A stretch of 64,000 bases of DNA from Algibacter sp. L1A34 (GTDB lineage Bacteria > Bacteroidota > Bacteroidia > Flavobacteriales > Flavobacteriaceae), in contig NZ_CP047029.1 in NCBI RefSeq assembly GCF_009796805.1, positions 4,106,001 through 4,170,000 on the forward strand, written 5' to 3'. The translations under genes were made by a program, and so were the position numbers. Under the pieces are notes generated by a model. It was not told the origin of the DNA. It ran no database searches and worked only from the letters and a program-made list of their open reading frames with translations. Positions 63,011 to 64,000 of the stretch are shown piece by piece. Each line of letters begins with the position of its first letter. Within the stretch, counting starts at the first letter, position 1.

Positions 63011-63910
63011 ATGAAGTTTGTAAAAAACATAGAACTAGGAGATCCATCATTAAACAAACAAAACTTTATAGACCTAAAAATAAAGATGTTATGTTGCAGA
63101 TATTGGTTATTAGATTTATGGGATTGCCACGAAATGGTTTTCCCGTTTTGGCGACTATATTGGAATAAAAACTCAGGAGGTCAATTAATTGATCAAGATA
63201 CTGTTATAAAAATGGACCCTAATCATATATACATTATACCTCCATTTACATCATTTTCTTCGCGCTACACAAAAAATCATATTTATAATGAAGGTATTCA
63301 TGTTTCTGGTAAACATTTAAATACAAACCATAAAGAAGAGGACTTTGAAGATAAGTATCTCATTCATTTCTTCATTCATTTTAATTTAGGTATCCCATTT
63401 GACAATATATATCCTGGTATTTTAAAAATTGAACTAACCGATTATTTAAAGGATAGATTGAGCTATTTAACGGAACGATTAAAAATAGAAAATAAAGATT
63501 TCAAACTTACATTTAATTTAAAATTACAAGCTTTTATTAAAGAAGCACTTACCAATATAGGTCCCGAATTATGGAAAGCAATAAATATAGACGAGCGTGT
63601 TTTAAAAGTAATCCGTTTTACAGAAGTCAATCTTCATAAAAAATTAAGGAATACAGAGATGTCTTCTCTTGTAAACATGGCACCAAATTCGTTTGCTAGA
63701 TTGTTTAAAGAAGAAATGAATATAACACTTCATAATTTTATTCAAAATCGAAAAATAGCAAAGTCTTGTGAATTGTTTGAACATACCAACAAATCTATCG
63801 AAGACGTTGCGTTTAATTTAGGATTTTCAGACAGATACCATTTTTCCCGAGTATTTAAATCTGTCACAGGATTAACACCTGCCTCTTACAAATCTGGAAA
63901 ATACACATAG
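63011..63910 (+). CDS. AraC-family transcriptional regulator of the fucose genes
   Basis: Regulator of 299 residues. The N-terminal half (about 1-185) has a cupin-like sugar-sensing layout (MDPNHIYIIPPFTSFSSRY, HFFIHFNLGIPFDNIYPG) without a signal or membrane segment. The C-terminal AraC DNA-binding domain (about 200-297) has two helix-turn-helix units, EMSSLVNMAPNSFARLFKEEM and SIEDVAFNLGFSDRYHFSRVFKSVTGLTPASYK. It is divergent from the aldolase-fucI operon with a 102-bp shared promoter region, the usual position of a pathway-specific activator responding to L-fucose or an intermediate. The ligand is inferred. Confidence 0.92.
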   Translation: MKFVKNIELGDPSLNKQNFIDLKIKMLCCRYWLLDLWDCHEMVFPFWRLYWNKNSGGQLIDQDTVIKMDPNHIYIIPPFTSFSSRYTKNHIYNEGIHVSGKHLNTNHKEEDFEDKYLIHFFIHFNLGIPFDNIYPGILKIELTDYLKDRLSYLTERLKIENKDFKLTFNLKLQAFIKEALTNIGPELWKAINIDERVLKVIRFTEVNLHKKLRNTEMSSLVNMAPNSFARLFKEEMNITLHNFIQNRKIAKSCELFEHTNKSIEDVAFNLGFSDRYHFSRVFKSVTGLTPASYKSGKYT

Positions 63911-64000
63911 CCCACTCTTTATAATATAGGTCGTTTTTTATTATCGTATTTTAAAAACAACATCAAGGACGAAATGGCAAATACATCTCCATTTTCACTT

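Noticed and set aside
63919-64000. Minus-strand open frame (about 27 codons) running in from the right edge, and a competing plus-strand ATG at 63974
   Set aside because: Only one could be real and neither is long enough to judge; a convergent gene ending at 63919 is possible, but no motif supports it.

Overview
The window reads as a chromosomal segment of a marine-type member of the Flavobacteriia (Bacteroidota). The DNA is AT-rich, genes lack Shine-Dalgarno sites, there are two SusC/SusD pairs, many Sec/SPII lipoproteins and a large set of sulfatases. No rRNA, tRNA, IS element, integrase or CRISPR array was seen. Almost all of it is one large polysaccharide-utilization locus (PUL) whose enzymes fit a sulfated, fucosylated N-glycoprotein or similar complex host glycan, rather than a simple algal storage polysaccharide.

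Layout. (A) 1-24819, all minus strand and tightly packed: a fucose permease (FucP type) followed by five S1 sulfatases (one cut by the window edge), two GH29 and one GH95 fucosidases, a GH95-like DUF5703 protein, two GH3 enzymes with PA14 inserts, a GH30, an SGNH esterase and a GH20 hexosaminidase. (B) 25186-39349, minus strand: an N-glycan cassette with a frameshifted GH92, an SSS-family symporter, a GH130 phosphorylase, a CBM9-like lipoprotein, a GHL10-like TIM-barrel lipoprotein, a GH92, a glycosylasparaginase, another GH92 and a PNGase F-like amidase. A hairpin terminator follows at about 25021. (C) 39475-41288, plus strand: a LytS-type histidine kinase and a LytTR response regulator. (D) 41318-47391, minus strand: a NagB-PIG-L fusion and two GH20 lipoproteins. 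(E) 47997-58417, plus strand: two susC-susD operons, each closed by a strong terminator. (F) 58778-63910: L-fucose catabolism (RhaD-type aldolase, FucI, FGGY kinase) and a divergent AraC regulator.

Inferred division of labour. SusCD pairs bind and import glycan. PNGase F releases N-glycans. Sulfatases, fucosidases, GH20, GH3/GH30 and GH92 trim caps and arms in the periplasm or at the surface. Glycosylasparaginase removes residual GlcNAc-Asn. The symporter and cytoplasmic GH130 handle the Man-beta-1,4-GlcNAc core, FucP/FucI/kinase/aldolase handle fucose, and NagB handles glucosamine-6-phosphate.

The most notable non-coding signal is a repeated DNA element: two TTGTCGAAA-like half-sites exactly 21 bp apart. 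It lies upstream of both susC genes, the GH20 operon, the nagB fusion and (weaker) the N-glycan operon. This is the geometry expected of LytTR-domain binding sites, and a LytTR regulator is encoded in the middle of the locus. All assignments are from reading sequence and motifs; no database search was run.
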